The translations under genes and the position numbers were made by a program. The notes under the pieces are model-generated. The model was not told the origin of the DNA. It saw only the letters and a list, made by a program, of their open reading frames with translations, and ran no database searches. Shown piece after piece: positions 9,217 through 20,083 of a DNA stretch of 64,000 nt; the stretch's first letter is position 1; each line of letters starts with the position of its first letter. Source of the stretch: Oceanicoccus sp. KOV_DT_Chl (lineage in GTDB: Bacteria; Pseudomonadota; Gammaproteobacteria; Pseudomonadales; Dasaniaceae). The stretch spans positions 620,001 to 684,000 of the forward strand of contig NZ_FQLF01000001.1 of the NCBI RefSeq assembly GCF_900120175.1, in the 5' to 3' direction.

Positions 9217-10583
9217 CAGAACACCACATCCAATACGATAGAGTAGATATCTATGTCGTCGATCTCATCAGCCTCACCGGTAAAGCGTAATCTGTTCCAG
9301 GTACCGGCTGTGTTGTCGAGCTCGGTATAGTGATTCCACTCGATTTTGGCGCTAGTATTGGGTGACAGGTTATAGCGAAGCCCTAGGGAATAAGCGGTGC
9401 TAGTAAAATTAAGTGGGTCTGTAGTAACAAAACCTGATAATTCTTTAGTATCAACAACTGCGCCAAAACAGTTTCCTGCAACTTCAGTACCCAGACACGC
9501 TCTGCCATTTGAAAATGTAGGGTAGGGGGTAAAATCAGGTTCATTGGTGGTGTAGGATTTTCCGATGGTGATATGAGGGAGCCACTCACCCAGATAACGC
9601 CCGATGGTGATGTATCCCGCATCAGTATCTCTGAAAACCTCTGTTTGATCGGTATCGTAGATGGAAATTTCTGTTACTAGTAGCCAGTTACCATCATCAT
9701 ACATACTGGCTAACGTGTAGTAAGTCCCGCCATCATTAATGTTTTCAGGCAAGTCTCTGCCGCCAAAACTGGAAAATTCGATATCAAATGTAAAAGCGCT
9801 AGCGCGATGCGTCCATGCACCGCTACTGGAGGTGATGTTCGCTCCGTAAAAGTCATTGGTATCGTAGCTGCTTTGGTTGTCACTGCCAGCAAAGAATTGA
9901 AACTGATGGATCCAGTCACCGAATGCGACGTTGTATAAAGCGTCTACGCCTTCGTAATTATTAATGGGCAGCGCGTAAAAGTCGCTTGGTGGTCTGGCCC
10001 AAGGGTAGCTGAGCCCAATCTCTAATGACTCCGAAAATAAGTATAAAGGGAGTCGTAATCGTCCGGCTCGAAGTGTTAGGGCGTCAGTTACTTCATGGCT
10101 GATAAAAGCCCACTCGGTCTCTAGCTCCCAGTCTTCAGCCCCTCTAGCGACCATTTGGATGGTAATGTCAGTCTTTTCGTTAAGTTTAAATCGGGCTTGC
10201 AAGCCGGCAATGCTATCCGTATCAAAGCTTATATCATCCCGGTAACTGACATTTTGGTCACCCACTGCGGGGTCGGATTGGGTGGCACTGGCGGAGATGA
10301 AGCCATTTAGACTTATCCGGCTGTTTTGATTATGTACTGATTTATCTGTTGACTGTGGGTATTTCTGTTGGCTAGGGCGGGCTTTGACCTGACGTTCCTG
10401 CAGCACTGGCTGCTGCTCATCATTAGCTTTAAGTTGTTGGATTTCCTGTTTTAAGGCTTCATTTTCCTCTCGCAGGATGTTCAGCATCTGGTCAATTTCG
10501 GCATCGGTATAGGCTAAAACCGTATTGGGCTGAGTGCATGCGGCCAATAATACTAGAGAGGTCGTCAGTTTGGTGAGAGTCAT
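9216..10583 (-). CDS. Outer-membrane porin-like protein with N-terminal coiled coil
   Basis: 455 residues. After a signal sequence comes a heptad-rich segment (about 28-55, ILREENEALKQEIQQLK), typical of porins that trimerise through a periplasmic coiled coil (DcaP-like). Alternating beta-strand sequence then runs to a terminal Phe (SIVLDVVF), the usual C-terminal signature for BAM-dependent insertion. The signal region also contains LAAC, so lipoprotein processing cannot be excluded, although VLAY is a plausible SPase I site. It precedes and overlaps the small binding-protein gene. The substrate is unknown; the partner suggests an anion such as phosphate, which is inference. Confidence 0.75.
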   Translation of the reverse strand: MTLTKLTTSLVLLAACTQPNTVLAYTDAEIDQMLNILREENEALKQEIQQLKANDEQQPVLQERQVKARPSQQKYPQSTDKSVHNQNSRISLNGFISASATQSDPAVGDQNVSYRDDISFDTDSIAGLQARFKLNEKTDITIQMVARGAEDWELETEWAFISHEVTDALTLRAGRLRLPLYLFSESLEIGLSYPWARPPSDFYALPINNYEGVDALYNVAFGDWIHQFQFFAGSDNQSSYDTNDFYGANITSSSGAWTHRASAFTFDIEFSSFGGRDLPENINDGGTYYTLASMYDDGNWLLVTEISIYDTDQTEVFRDTDAGYITIGRYLGEWLPHITIGKSYTTNEPDFTPYPTFSNGRACLGTEVAGNCFGAVVDTKELSGFVTTDPLNFTSTAYSLGLRYNLSPNTSAKIEWNHYTELDNTAGTWNRLRFTGEADEIDDIDIYSIVLDVVF

Positions 10584-10618
10584 AATACTTGTTCAGTTAA
10601 TGGTCGTTTAGGTTAAAA

Positions 10619-10634
10619 GCTATATGAGTATAGC
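10619..10634. repeat. Inverted repeat in the porin / DUF6502 divergent intergenic region
   Basis: GCTATA-tgag-TATAGC is a perfect 6-bp inverted repeat, 36 nt upstream of the porin ATG. It is well placed to be an operator or part of the porin promoter. Confidence 0.4.
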
Positions 10635-10675
10635 AATAATACAAACTATATGACTATCTCCTGCTCACTGGTCCA

Positions 10676-10691
10676 CGTCATGTTCATGACG
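10676..10691. promoter_or_regulatory. Candidate operator palindrome between porin and DUF6502
   Basis: CGTCATG-TT-CATGACG is a perfect 7-bp inverted repeat, 77 nt upstream of the DUF6502 start and 93 nt upstream of the porin start. It is centrally placed between divergent genes, one of which encodes a protein with a helix-turn-helix-like segment. Operator function is inference. Confidence 0.45.
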
Positions 10692-10767
10692 GTATGTAGA
10701 TTTAAAAAAGACTCAATATTTTTGTGAAAATATTCCCAAATAATGAAATGTATGTTTAAATCGCCTC

Positions 10768-11574
10768 ATGGACATTAAATATTCAGCTGTTAACGCTTTA
10801 TTTCGATTACTTCGGCCACTTGTCAGAATAATGATGAACTATGGCGTTGGCGTTGATGAGTTCATTGAGCTCGCCAAGCGTGCCTACGTGGATGTCGCAG
10901 AGCGTGAATTCACTCTGGAGGGACGCAAGCAAAGTACTTCCAGAATTGCCGTATTGACAGGTATGCATCGAAAGGAAGTGGCACGACTTCGGCAGCCCGA
11001 TGAATTGGAAGTCATGCCTGAAACCTCCCGGCTGAGTCGTGTTATTAGCGGTTGGTGTAACGACCAACGATTTCTTAATGAGCAGAAAAAACCTGCTTTA
11101 TTGAATATCGAGCAATTTGCAGAGCTAGTAGCTAGCTACAGTGGCAATATGACCAGCAGGGCAACGCTGGATGAATTGCTAAGGGTCGAAGCCGTAACTT
11201 GGCGGGGGCGCGCGCTCCAGCTTACCCGAAAAGTGTATATCCCTCATAAATCCGATTTGGAACGCTTGGCGATGATGGGTGAAGCGAGTTCTGATTTGCT
11301 AAACACCCTCAGCGTTAACCTCTCACAGCCAGAAGAAAATAGACTGCAACTGAGTACAGTTTTCGACAACTTACCTGCAGAAGTTATTCCTCAGTTAAAA
11401 ACACTTTGTCATCAGCGCAGTAGCGAATTACTTGCGGAAATTGAAAGCTTTCTGATCTCGCGTGACAGAGACAGCAACCCGGGTATTGAAGGTAGTGGCA
11501 GGATGCGCGCGGGATTAGGCATTTACTATATCGAAGAATCAATGGAACCCGATTTATTCCAGGAGTTAGCATGA
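10768..11574 (+). CDS. DUF6502 family protein with helix-turn-helix-like segment
   Basis: 268 residues, no signal peptide or TM helix. The N-terminal half (NALFRLLRPLVRIMMNYGVGVDEFIELAKRAYVDVA) and the segment STSRIAVLTGMHRKEVARLR (about 55-75) match what I recall of DUF6502; the second segment looks like a helix-turn-helix. A cytosolic DNA-binding regulator is therefore plausible but unproven. Its stop overlaps the start of the beta-propeller lipoprotein by 4 nt (ATGA at 11571-11574), so the two are one operon. It is divergent from the porin operon across a 184-nt region with two palindromes. Confidence 0.65.
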   Translation: MDIKYSAVNALFRLLRPLVRIMMNYGVGVDEFIELAKRAYVDVAEREFTLEGRKQSTSRIAVLTGMHRKEVARLRQPDELEVMPETSRLSRVISGWCNDQRFLNEQKKPALLNIEQFAELVASYSGNMTSRATLDELLRVEAVTWRGRALQLTRKVYIPHKSDLERLAMMGEASSDLLNTLSVNLSQPEENRLQLSTVFDNLPAEVIPQLKTLCHQRSSELLAEIESFLISRDRDSNPGIEGSGRMRAGLGIYYIEESMEPDLFQELA

Positions 11575-13396
11575 AGTTAATATGGCAGCGGAAGTATCTA
11601 TTTCTTACTAGTCTTTTATTGATTTTACCGGGCTGTAGCGGCGGTACCAGTGGGACCGGCGATGGCGGTAATAATAATTCCGGTTATTTGGTTCAGGTGG
11701 AAACGGAACAACAGCTAGCGCAGTATTTTTGGCGGCCAATACCAATACAGATGAACTCAGTGAGCCGACTGTTGGCACTGCTGAAGATGCATTGTTTTCG
11801 CAAACCAATTTAATCGAGAGTAATGTCGATGAGGCCGACCGGGTAAAATTTGATGGAGAATTTTTATATGTTGCAGAGCTGCAGCGGTTTAGTGGAGATG
11901 ATAAGCGGGCGCGGGTAAAAATTTATCAGACTGAAACTGCTACCCCCAGTAGCAGCGAGGTGGCTGAAATTATCTTACCCGTAAATGACAAAATCGAAGG
12001 TATTTATTTGGAAGGGCAACGTTTAATTGTTATCACGCAAGTGGGGGATGATTTACTCTGGCATACGTGGTTCAGTCCGCAATTATGGCAAGAGGGAGAA
12101 ATATCCATTTTTGTTTATGACGTCAGTGATAAGTTATCCCCTGATTTTCTCTCCAGTATTATTATGCAAGGTAATTTACTGAACTCCAGAAAGGTTGAGG
12201 GCAATCTCTACATCGTCAATCGATTTAAGGTATCGGTAATGAGTGAGGAAGTAGAGCTAGCTGATTACTTGCCCTTCCTAAAAATTAACGGTACCCAAAG
12301 TCCGTTACTGGCTGCGACAGATTGCTATGTTGCTCCAATTGAAGAACCAAATAGTAGTTTTATAACTATCGTTAGCGCAATTGATTTAGCCAAACCGGAT
12401 GCGGTTAATTCACTTTGTTTTAATGGTGATACCAGTGGCTTTTATGCTTCTGGCAAGGCAGTGTATCTCAGCCAGTATGATGCGCAAAATGCACAATCAT
12501 TTATCCATAAATTTTCATATAAAAATGATGAGGTCGAGTATTCAGGTAGCGGTTCGGTACCTGGTGGTTTGGGAGTGAATAATAGTCATTTTCGGATGAG
12601 TGAGTTTGATAATGACTTGAGAGTTGTGAGCACGGTGTCCATTTGGGATGAAGATACAGGTCGTGAGTTCAATCATTATTTATCAATTTTTTCAGAAGAC
12701 TCATCAAGCCAGTCGTTACAGCAGCGCTCACAAATTCCTAATGAGCAGCAGTCAAAAAAAATTGGTAAGCCTGGTGAGGATATTTTTGCTGTCCGGTTTG
12801 TTAAGTCAAGGGCGTATGTGGTTACATTTCTGCAAACCGATCCGTTTTATATTATTGATGTAAGTGATCCGGATTTGCCAGTGATAACGGGCGAGCTTGA
12901 AGTGCCGGGGTTTTCCACGTTATTGCAACCTTTGGATGATGACACGCTATTGGGTATTGGTGAGTCAGAGCTTGGTTTTGGGCAAGTTAAAGTAGAGTTG
13001 TTCGATGTTAGTGATATAGCTCATCCGGCTAGTCGCGATGTGCTGTTACTTAATAGTTATTACAGCGAGGCTTTATATCAACATCATGCTATCAGCCTAT
13101 TACCGCAAGCTGATGCCTTTTCGGTGCGAGTGGCTTTCCCCTTGCGAGGATGGGATGGATGCAATTCTATTCAAGGTCTGCAAATGCTTACGGTCAACTT
13201 GAGTACCAAGCGCTTGGCTGATGAGGGGGCGTTGCTGCCGGCTATAACTTCATCGTTTGCTCGCGATGGTGAGCGCGCTGTTCTTGCTGATGATGCGGTT
13301 TTTTATATGACGGGCAATGATGTGACTAGTGATAGCTGGGGTAACGGTGATAGTTTTGGCTCGGTCGGGGATTTTTTTGAATGTATTACATTTTGA
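11571..13396 (+). CDS. Lipoprotein with C-terminal beta-propeller domain (frameshifted in this sequence)
   Basis: About 608 residues once a one-base deletion is repaired. The N-terminus has a lipobox (LPGC) followed by a Gly/Asn linker. The first fragment (11571-11813) leaves frame in the T5 run at 11726-11730. A sixth T gives continuous EQQLAQYFLAANTNTDELS and then SQTNLIESNVDEADRVKFDG, the hallmark N-terminal motif of the secreted beta-propeller family (Pfam Beta_propel). The rest is repeated beta-strand sequence (GEFLYVAE, GIYLEGQRLIVIT, FYIIDVSDPDLPVITGEL). A cell-surface or periplasmic protein is expected; its molecular role is unknown. It is coupled to the DUF6502 gene by ATGA overlap. 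Confidence 0.75.
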
Positions 13397-13438
13397 GCAA
13401 AGTTTGTGTGTTGATTTACCCAGGTAGTCGGTTGCGCG

Positions 13439-14806
13439 CTAGGCCTCTACAATCAGTGAGTCGGGTAGCGTAATAACAAATTCAAAACCGCCCTGAATAT
13501 TTTGCGCTTTAATATTGCCGCCATGATGTTGGATAGCGCGGCTGGCAATCGACAGTCCTAGCCCGTGACCGCCGTTATTTTGGTGGCTGCGGGCGGTTTC
13601 TTCGCGATAGAAGGGCAGGAAAATTTTCTCCAGGGACTCTTCAGGTACACCATTACCCTGATCTCTAACAGTAATGGTTATTTCCCCTTGGGGTTTGTTG
13701 TAGGTGAGTATCAGGCTTACCTTGGTGTTGGCTGGTGTGTGTCGCAATGCGTTGCGAGTTAAGTTATCAACGGCATGCCACAGCAGGCCGCCGGAAGTGG
13801 TGTAGAGCAATTCATCACAATCGCTGATTATTTCAATAACCTTGTGGCTTAACTCTGCTTCCAGTTGATCATCACTAGCAATGCCATGGAGCAGGCCTAC
13901 TAAGTCAATACAGTCGGTCAGTTCCTGGCTGTAATTAGGCATGACCAGAAGTTGGCTGATAAGCGCATTCAGCCGTTCACATTCTTTTTCAACCCTTTCC
14001 AGTTCGGCAGTGTCTTCTCCGTGCTTGCGCTGAGCAAGTGCTAATGCCGCCTGAATACGACCCAGCGGAGAGCGTAATTCATGAGATATATCCCTTACCA
14101 GTTGTTTCTGCTCTTCGAGGGTTTTTTCGAGTCGCTGCGCCATATTGTTAAAGTCATGACCTAATTCGGATATTTCATCATTGGCGAGTTTGTTAACCTC
14201 AAAGCGAAAATTCAAATTGCCATTGGCAAGCTGCTGCGTTGCTTTTCTAAGTGCGATAATGGGGCGGGTAATTGAACGCGCCATAAAAAAACAAATTATA
14301 CCGCTAACCAATATGCCCACTAATAAGCGAAACCAAATGTATTTTGTAAAAAAATAAACAAAAGGCGACGGGGGCAGTGGCGTGGCAATTAATAATTTTG
14401 AGATCGCTTGCTGGTCTCGTATTAACATTCGGCCGTAAAGAGAGACGTTCTCTGTTTTGGTTACTAGCGTCGGTTGTTCCAGAGTGATTTTTTCCGCGAG
14501 TAACCTGATATCGTCTGGCACAGGGGTTGAACGTTTGGGCTCTTGCAAATTAATAATGTAAGCATTGACGGAGTGGATGCTAGGTAAGCCGACTAACCAT
14601 AGGTCGAGTTCTTTGGGACTGCGGTCCCGGGCGATGTCGGCGGTGCGGCTTAGAATTCCTTGCGCTGCTTTGCCTAATTCGTAGGCGGAGGGTTGATCAC
14701 TCTTTTCAAATTCATCGCTATAGCGAGTAGCGGCCAGCATCGAAAGTAATACGGTAATAGTAATTAGCCAGAAGCCAATAAATATTTTAAAAAATAACCG
14801 ATTCAT
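13439..14806 (-). CDS. CpxA-like sensor histidine kinase
   Basis: 455 residues. TM1 is at about 7-25, a periplasmic domain follows to about 150, TM2 lies at about 158-178, and HAMP at about 178-232 (ARSITRPIIALRKATQQLANGN). HisKA has VRDISHELRSPLGRIQAAL, with phospho-His near residue 241. HATPase_c has DNLTRNALRHT, RDQGNGVP, FLPFYRE and GGHGLGLSIA. The order and the segments around LISQLLVM and IFLPFYREETAR are CpxA-like, so envelope stress sensing is the likely role, although the periplasmic domain is divergent. It follows its regulator gene after a 16-nt gap on the minus strand. Confidence 0.88.
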   Translation of the reverse strand: MNRLFFKIFIGFWLITITVLLSMLAATRYSDEFEKSDQPSAYELGKAAQGILSRTADIARDRSPKELDLWLVGLPSIHSVNAYIINLQEPKRSTPVPDDIRLLAEKITLEQPTLVTKTENVSLYGRMLIRDQQAISKLLIATPLPPSPFVYFFTKYIWFRLLVGILVSGIICFFMARSITRPIIALRKATQQLANGNLNFRFEVNKLANDEISELGHDFNNMAQRLEKTLEEQKQLVRDISHELRSPLGRIQAALALAQRKHGEDTAELERVEKECERLNALISQLLVMPNYSQELTDCIDLVGLLHGIASDDQLEAELSHKVIEIISDCDELLYTTSGGLLWHAVDNLTRNALRHTPANTKVSLILTYNKPQGEITITVRDQGNGVPEESLEKIFLPFYREETARSHQNNGGHGLGLSIASRAIQHHGGNIKAQNIQGGFEFVITLPDSLIVEA

Positions 14807-14822
14807 TGGCAGTGGCTAATAG

Positions 14823-15530
14823 TTAGGTTTCATCAACTTTAATAGCTTGGGTAAATTGATAGCCCACGCCACGAATATTTTTTATCAAGTCATCATCGAC
14901 ACCAAATTGGCCTAACTTTTTTCGTATATTGCTAATGTGGACGTCTATGCTGCGATCATAGGCCGCTAGTTTTCGCTTGAGCACTTCGCTGGAAATATTC
15001 TCTTTGTCGACCACGCTGCCAGCGCGCTGCATCAGTAATTGCAGGATTTCAAATTCTGTAGAAGTTAGATGGATTGCTTGTTGTTGGTAATAAAGTTCGC
15101 GGCGGGTTGTATCCAGTAATAAATCACCAGTCGATAACACGCTGGGAGTCTTTTGTTGGGTGCTGTTATTGGCGCGACGCAAAACAGCGCGGACCCGGGC
15201 AGCTAATTCTTTTGGGTTACAAGGTTTGGGGACATAGTCGTCGGCACCCAATTCCAGTCCCAAAATTCTATCAGTGTCATCGCCACGGGCAGTCAACATA
15301 ACGATAGGCAGATCGCTGTGTGTTCTTACAGAGCGTAATACATCCAGCCCTTGGCGCCCTGGAAGCATAATGTCCAGTACCATCAAATCATATTTTTTAG
15401 TTTGAAATTCACTCACGGCGACATCGCCATTGTGAACAGACGTTATGATAAACCCTTCCAGCTGTAGAAAGTCTGTCAACAATTGACAGAGTTCGACATC
15501 ATCATCGGCAATTAAAATATGTGCGCTCAT
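14823..15530 (-). CDS. CpxR-like OmpR-family response regulator
   Basis: 235 residues. The receiver has ADDDVELCQLLTDFLQLEGF, the phospho-Asp in LMVLDIMLPGRQG (about 54), VMLTARGDDTDRILGLELGADDYVPKP (conserved Lys) and ELAARVRAVLRR. The C-terminal winged helix has LTSTEFEILQLLMQRAGSVVDKENIS, DRSIDVHISNIRKKLG and IRGVGYQF. DDTDRILGLELGADDY is close to E. coli CpxR. It should bind tandem direct repeats in envelope-stress promoters. It is transcribed with the CpxA-like kinase, 16 nt downstream. Confidence 0.9.
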   Translation of the reverse strand: MSAHILIADDDVELCQLLTDFLQLEGFIITSVHNGDVAVSEFQTKKYDLMVLDIMLPGRQGLDVLRSVRTHSDLPIVMLTARGDDTDRILGLELGADDYVPKPCNPKELAARVRAVLRRANNSTQQKTPSVLSTGDLLLDTTRRELYYQQQAIHLTSTEFEILQLLMQRAGSVVDKENISSEVLKRKLAAYDRSIDVHISNIRKKLGQFGVDDDLIKNIRGVGYQFTQAIKVDET

Positions 15531-15664
15531 CTAGCAGCCCTGTGCTTGTAATCGGTGGTAGCGGTTAATTGTTATTGAAGCTCGAATAATGAGCTATCTC
15601 CTTTACATAACTTTTACTTCATGTCAGTAAACTTAACAACAGCCGCCGCTGTAGTGGTAATAAA

Positions 15665-18617
15665 TCACACATTCAAGACTTCGCACTCCTGGTTTTTGAT
15701 AAATGCGCTGAGTTGCTGGCAATTGGTCTGATTGGTGACGACAGCAATACTGGCCAGTTCTGGTTTGAGATATTGTCCAGTGACGCGCTTCAAGTCAGCT
15801 ATGGAAACTTGCAAAATACGCTGGCGGAATTCTCGTCGCTGTTGATGGCTACGCCCAAATAACTGATTATGAAATGCTTGCTTGGCTTCTCCCGCCGGGG
15901 AGCTTGGTTTATCCAGGCTGCTAATGACGCCGAGTATTGCCTGCTCTAATTGTTCTTCATCGTGTTCTTCGGTTAATAACCACTCTATAGATTTATCAAA
16001 ATCGCTTAGCGTTTCTTCGATACGTGGATCTCGATACGAGTAAAAACGGAATGCGGCAATATTGGCATCGTGACTGGCTCCGCCACCGTAGGCGCCGCCT
16101 TGTTCGCGAATAGCCCGGTGCAAATAACCATTGCGTAAAAAACCGCCAAGTATGGTTAAAGGTGCTGCATCGGGATGATCGACTGGCACGGTTGGATAAG
16201 CTTTGGCGCAGAAATTAACCTGGGTGTTAGCTACCCAGACTTGCTTTTTGCTGAGCCGGATAGGTGCTGGGGTATAGGCTTGTGTTTGTGCGGGTCCTGG
16301 AATATTTTTCCACAGATCGTTAATGGTTTGTTCGCACTCGCTAATAATATCGGTATCACTGATGAGTAGCTGTTGTTTGTGTGCGCTGAGAATTTGTTGA
16401 TGAATATCGTTTAACTGGCTAGCGTATTTTTTTAATTCCTCTTCATTCTGAAGCTTTATATCTAATGCTTTAATAGCTTGAATGCCAGCCAAGCCGCTAA
16501 GCTTATGACTTAAGGCTGCCGTTGGGCTCATGCCACTACTAGCGGCACTCATTGCCAAGCTATGGCCATTATTGGTAACTGATTGTTCTCTACGAGCACG
16601 TTGCTGACTTACCAGTTCGCGCATCCGGCCCAGTTCATCGAAACGAATGTTATGCAATGTTTGCTGCATGAGTTGAGCTTGTTGCAGGTGGTTTCTGGCT
16701 AATGCTTTTGAAGACAGTACCAAATAGCTTCCCACTTTTTGTTCATCATCGGTGGCGCCGCGCATGGTGGTGAAGGCGTTGATGCTGCCGCACACTTTTG
16801 CCTGCCAGGCTTGAGTCGCTAAATAGTCTTTGTCGCCAATGCCGAGTTCGGTCAATGCATTTGTGTAATGCGGCAGTAGTGCCACCAGTTCATCATCTAA
16901 TGGTGGTAATTGAATAATGATTTGTTGGTACACCAAACCATTGGTGCCTTGGCTGTAGCTATGGATGGGCAGTATGGAGGAGTCAATGGTTTTGCCATCG
17001 ACTATTCGAATATCGCGAGGTACATCCTCCAAGCCCACTTTGGGTAAAATAGAGTCGTCATCTTTTTGCATTTGCCGCTTATTCAGGGCGTTAGCTAATT
17101 CGATAACCTGCTGTTTTTGCTGGTCGTCCATGGCTGCTTTTATTGCTGCCAGTTTGGTGGCTTCAGCGGCATCTTTGACAGCAGAAAGTTGCTTGTCTGG
17201 TGACAGGGTTAGCGACACCCGATGAGGATTGTCGATTAACAGTTTACGTGCCAGAGACTTAATAAACTCCGGGTCCTTAATATCCTCGCGCAACTGTTCC
17301 AGTACGGGGTCTAAATTGAGTACTGCAATGGGGTCGCCACGGTGGGTGGCATTACCGATAGCGGCCAGAATAAGTTGCAAGCCGAAGGGGTAGCCATCAC
17401 CACCAACTTCTCGCTGATGCAGTTCTAACTGGTGCAATACCGCTTCGACCTGCTCTTGAGGTACACCTTGCTCGGCCACTTGTTGAATAGTATTTAGAAT
17501 CCCTTTTTCGATCGCCGCTATGTTGTCCAGGCTTGCACCTTCAACACCACAAACAAAGGTCAGTTCTCGCATCGAATCTTCCAGTCCACACAGTGGCGAG
17601 GGAGAGTTTGCAAGCTCAGTGGTTTCCAGCATACGTTGCAGTGGTGAATTACTGTTATCCAGCAGCACACTGGAGAGTAACTGTCCTTGCAGAAGATCCT
17701 GGAGGTTTGCGCTTTGGCCCCATAACCACCCATTACCAAGTGATGCTTGTTGTCGATACTGCCTTCTTCATCAAAGGCATAGTTTTCCTGTACCCGGATC
17801 GGTGCGCTATAACGCTTTTCTTCAGGGACATGGATGTTGACATCCAGCGCATCGAATCTGGCTAGCGCCTGTTGCTCAAAAGTCTGTTGGTGCTCGGCGG
17901 CTGGAATGTCGCCATAGGTCATGAATATGGCATTGCTTGGGTGGTAGTGCGTTTTATAAAAATCTTTAAGTTGCTGATAGCTCAGTTCAGGAATATGTTC
18001 CGGATCGCCGCCACTGTTGTAATGGTAGGTGGTCGTTGGGTAGAGGTGTTTACAGAGGGTTTGCCACAGAGTGCTGGCCACCGAACTCATGGCCCTTTCA
18101 TCTCATTAAATACCACGCCCTTGTAAACTAAATCGCTGTCGGGGTTGTCGGTCTCGGCAAATTCTACACGGTGGCCCTCTTGGGCAAAATCCAGTTCGTC
18201 GAGACGGGAGAAAAATACGGCGTCCAGATAAACATCCAATAGATTGTTGAAGTCTTTGCGGTTTTGGCTGGCGAAGGGGTAGGCCGTCCAGTCAGAGCTG
18301 GTAAAAGCATTCATAAAGGTATTGAGTGAACGCCGGATCATCATAAAGAATGGATCGCGGACAGGGTAGCGCTCACTGCCACACAGTGCTGTATGCTCAA
18401 GAATATGCGCCACACCTCGTGAATCCATGGGTACGGTACGCAGTGCCACCAAGAAAACATTTTCATCATTATCCGCTGACATGTGGTAGTGCACGGCGCC
18501 AGTTTTTTTATGTCGGTATTCTTCAACGGTGATATTCAGGCTGTCGATAGTCTGGCTGCGAAGCCATTCAAATGCTGGGTGTAGGTTTGAAGGGGCAGTG
18601 CTGGTTGCTGATGTCAT
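15665..18617 (-). CDS. M16C insulinase-family metallopeptidase, presequence-protease type (two frameshifts)
   Basis: About 984 residues after repairing two one-base deletions, a normal length for PreP/Cym1-type peptidases. The inverted zinc motif HILEH (H71, E74, H75) is in the first fragment (18617-18087). The frame is lost at CCC 18093-18095; one more base restores VVFNEMKGAMSS. The second fragment (to 17560) is lost at CCC 17729-17731; one more base restores HHLVMGWLWGQSANLQDLL and SSVLLDNSNSPLQ. The third part carries the Gly-rich REQGGAYGGGA and the YSYRDPR segments. The family degrades small unfolded peptides in a closed chamber. No signal peptide is seen, so it is probably cytosolic. 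It is divergent from the efflux operon. Confidence 0.88.
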
Positions 18618-18916
18618 TCTTGATCCTAGCAGGTTGTAGTGGTGAAAAAAGCACCGTAGTTACCGCCATATCCTCTCTATTAATAGGCGGCTTTTAGGTT
18701 TGCTATTGTAGCGCTATATCAACGTTCTGCGTGCAGAAATTATAATTCAGAGGGTTAGTCCAGAAAATCAATGTCATCGTATAGAGTATTGAATTACTTA
18801 ACAAATATAAACTTTTATCGAGTTTGCTTTGAGTTATGCTGCCGCCTAATTACAACGATAGGGTAGCCGCTGGTCGTAACTATTGATGGATCGTGGTCGA
18901 GTAGTAAACACTAAAG

Positions 18917-20083
18917 ATGGGGTATGGGATGAAATCTCGCAGTAAATGGCTGTTGGTAGTAACTGCCTGTGTGGCAATTACGGTAGTGCTGGCAGGGATT
19001 AAAACGCTGCAAATTCGAGCGGCAATCGCCAAGGGCAAGGCTTTTGGAGAGCCTAAAGAAGTGGTAGAGCTCGCTCATGTGACCCAATTGCAATGGCAGC
19101 CAACCATTACAGTGACTGCTGAGGTGAAAGCGCTTCAGTCCGTAGAGTTGAGTAATGAGTTTGGTGGTCGTGTTGTTGAGATAGGTTTTGCAGCCGGGGA
19201 GCTGGTTAAAGAAGGGCAATTATTAGTTCGCTTGGATACCACCGAAGAACAAGCGCAATTAGCCGCAGCCAAGGCTGATGCCGAGCTGGCAGCCCTTGCG
19301 CTGGCGCGCAATCAGAAATTAGCTAAATCCGGTGTTGCTTCAGAGGAGGCTAGAGATCAAGCATTGGCTCAGCGCAATGCAGCCGTTGCCAGCGAAGATC
19401 GCTTGCGAGCAATTATTGATAAGAAAACGTTACGTGCCCCATTTACTGGAATGGCCGGTATTTTTGAGTTGGAAGTAGGGCAATTTCTTCAGGCAAATAC
19501 AGTGATAACCAAGCTGATCGGCAACAGTGATCAAGTTTGGCTGGATTTCAATCTACCACAACAGCAAGCAACGCTAGTGGTTGGGGATACCGTTACCGTC
19601 ACCAATATCAAATCAAGAAATAGTCAATCCAGTGCAGACTTTACAGCAACCATTATTGCGAAAGATTCATGGGTAAACCCGCGTTCAGGTAATTTACGCT
19701 ATCGAGCCATTGCAGATAATACTCAAGGGCGAATCTACCCTGGTACAGTCGTTTCTCTGGCCGTAAATGTTGGTGAGCCACGGCAGGTGATGAGAGTGCC
19801 AATGACATCTATTCGCTATGATGCCTTAGGCCCCAATGTCTACGTCCTGGAAGCTGCAGAACCTGGAGCTAAGGCACCTGATCGGGCGCAAAAACGGCCA
19901 GTTGTGTTGGGTCCAGAGCAAGACCAGCAAGTGGTTATACTCTCTGGTTTAAATATTGGTGAGCGGATCGCGGGTAACGGCGCCTTCAAGTTGCGCAATG
20001 GGTTGTTGGTAACCGCTGTCGATAAGCAAGCACAGCCAGCTAGTGGTGAGGCGGTTAGTGAGAATCAGGAACAAATCCAATGA
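18917..20083 (+). CDS. RND efflux periplasmic adaptor (membrane fusion protein)
   Basis: 388 residues. An N-terminal hydrophobic anchor (about 8-27) is followed by a lipoyl half-motif (VELSNEFGGRVVEIGFAAGELVKEGQLLVRLD), a helical hairpin (QAQLAAAKADAELAALALARNQ to LRAII) and the second lipoyl half (KTLRAPFTGMAGIFELEVGQFL). The beta-barrel has VWLDFNLPQQQATLVVGDTV, and a membrane-proximal domain ends the protein. It should bridge the RND pump to an outer-membrane channel. Its stop overlaps the pump start (ATGA at 20080-20083). No TolC-type gene is adjacent, so a channel encoded elsewhere must serve it. Confidence 0.92.
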   Translation: MGYGMKSRSKWLLVVTACVAITVVLAGIKTLQIRAAIAKGKAFGEPKEVVELAHVTQLQWQPTITVTAEVKALQSVELSNEFGGRVVEIGFAAGELVKEGQLLVRLDTTEEQAQLAAAKADAELAALALARNQKLAKSGVASEEARDQALAQRNAAVASEDRLRAIIDKKTLRAPFTGMAGIFELEVGQFLQANTVITKLIGNSDQVWLDFNLPQQQATLVVGDTVTVTNIKSRNSQSSADFTATIIAKDSWVNPRSGNLRYRAIADNTQGRIYPGTVVSLAVNVGEPRQVMRVPMTSIRYDALGPNVYVLEAAEPGAKAPDRAQKRPVVLGPEQDQQVVILSGLNIGERIAGNGAFKLRNGLLVTAVDKQAQPASGEAVSENQEQIQ

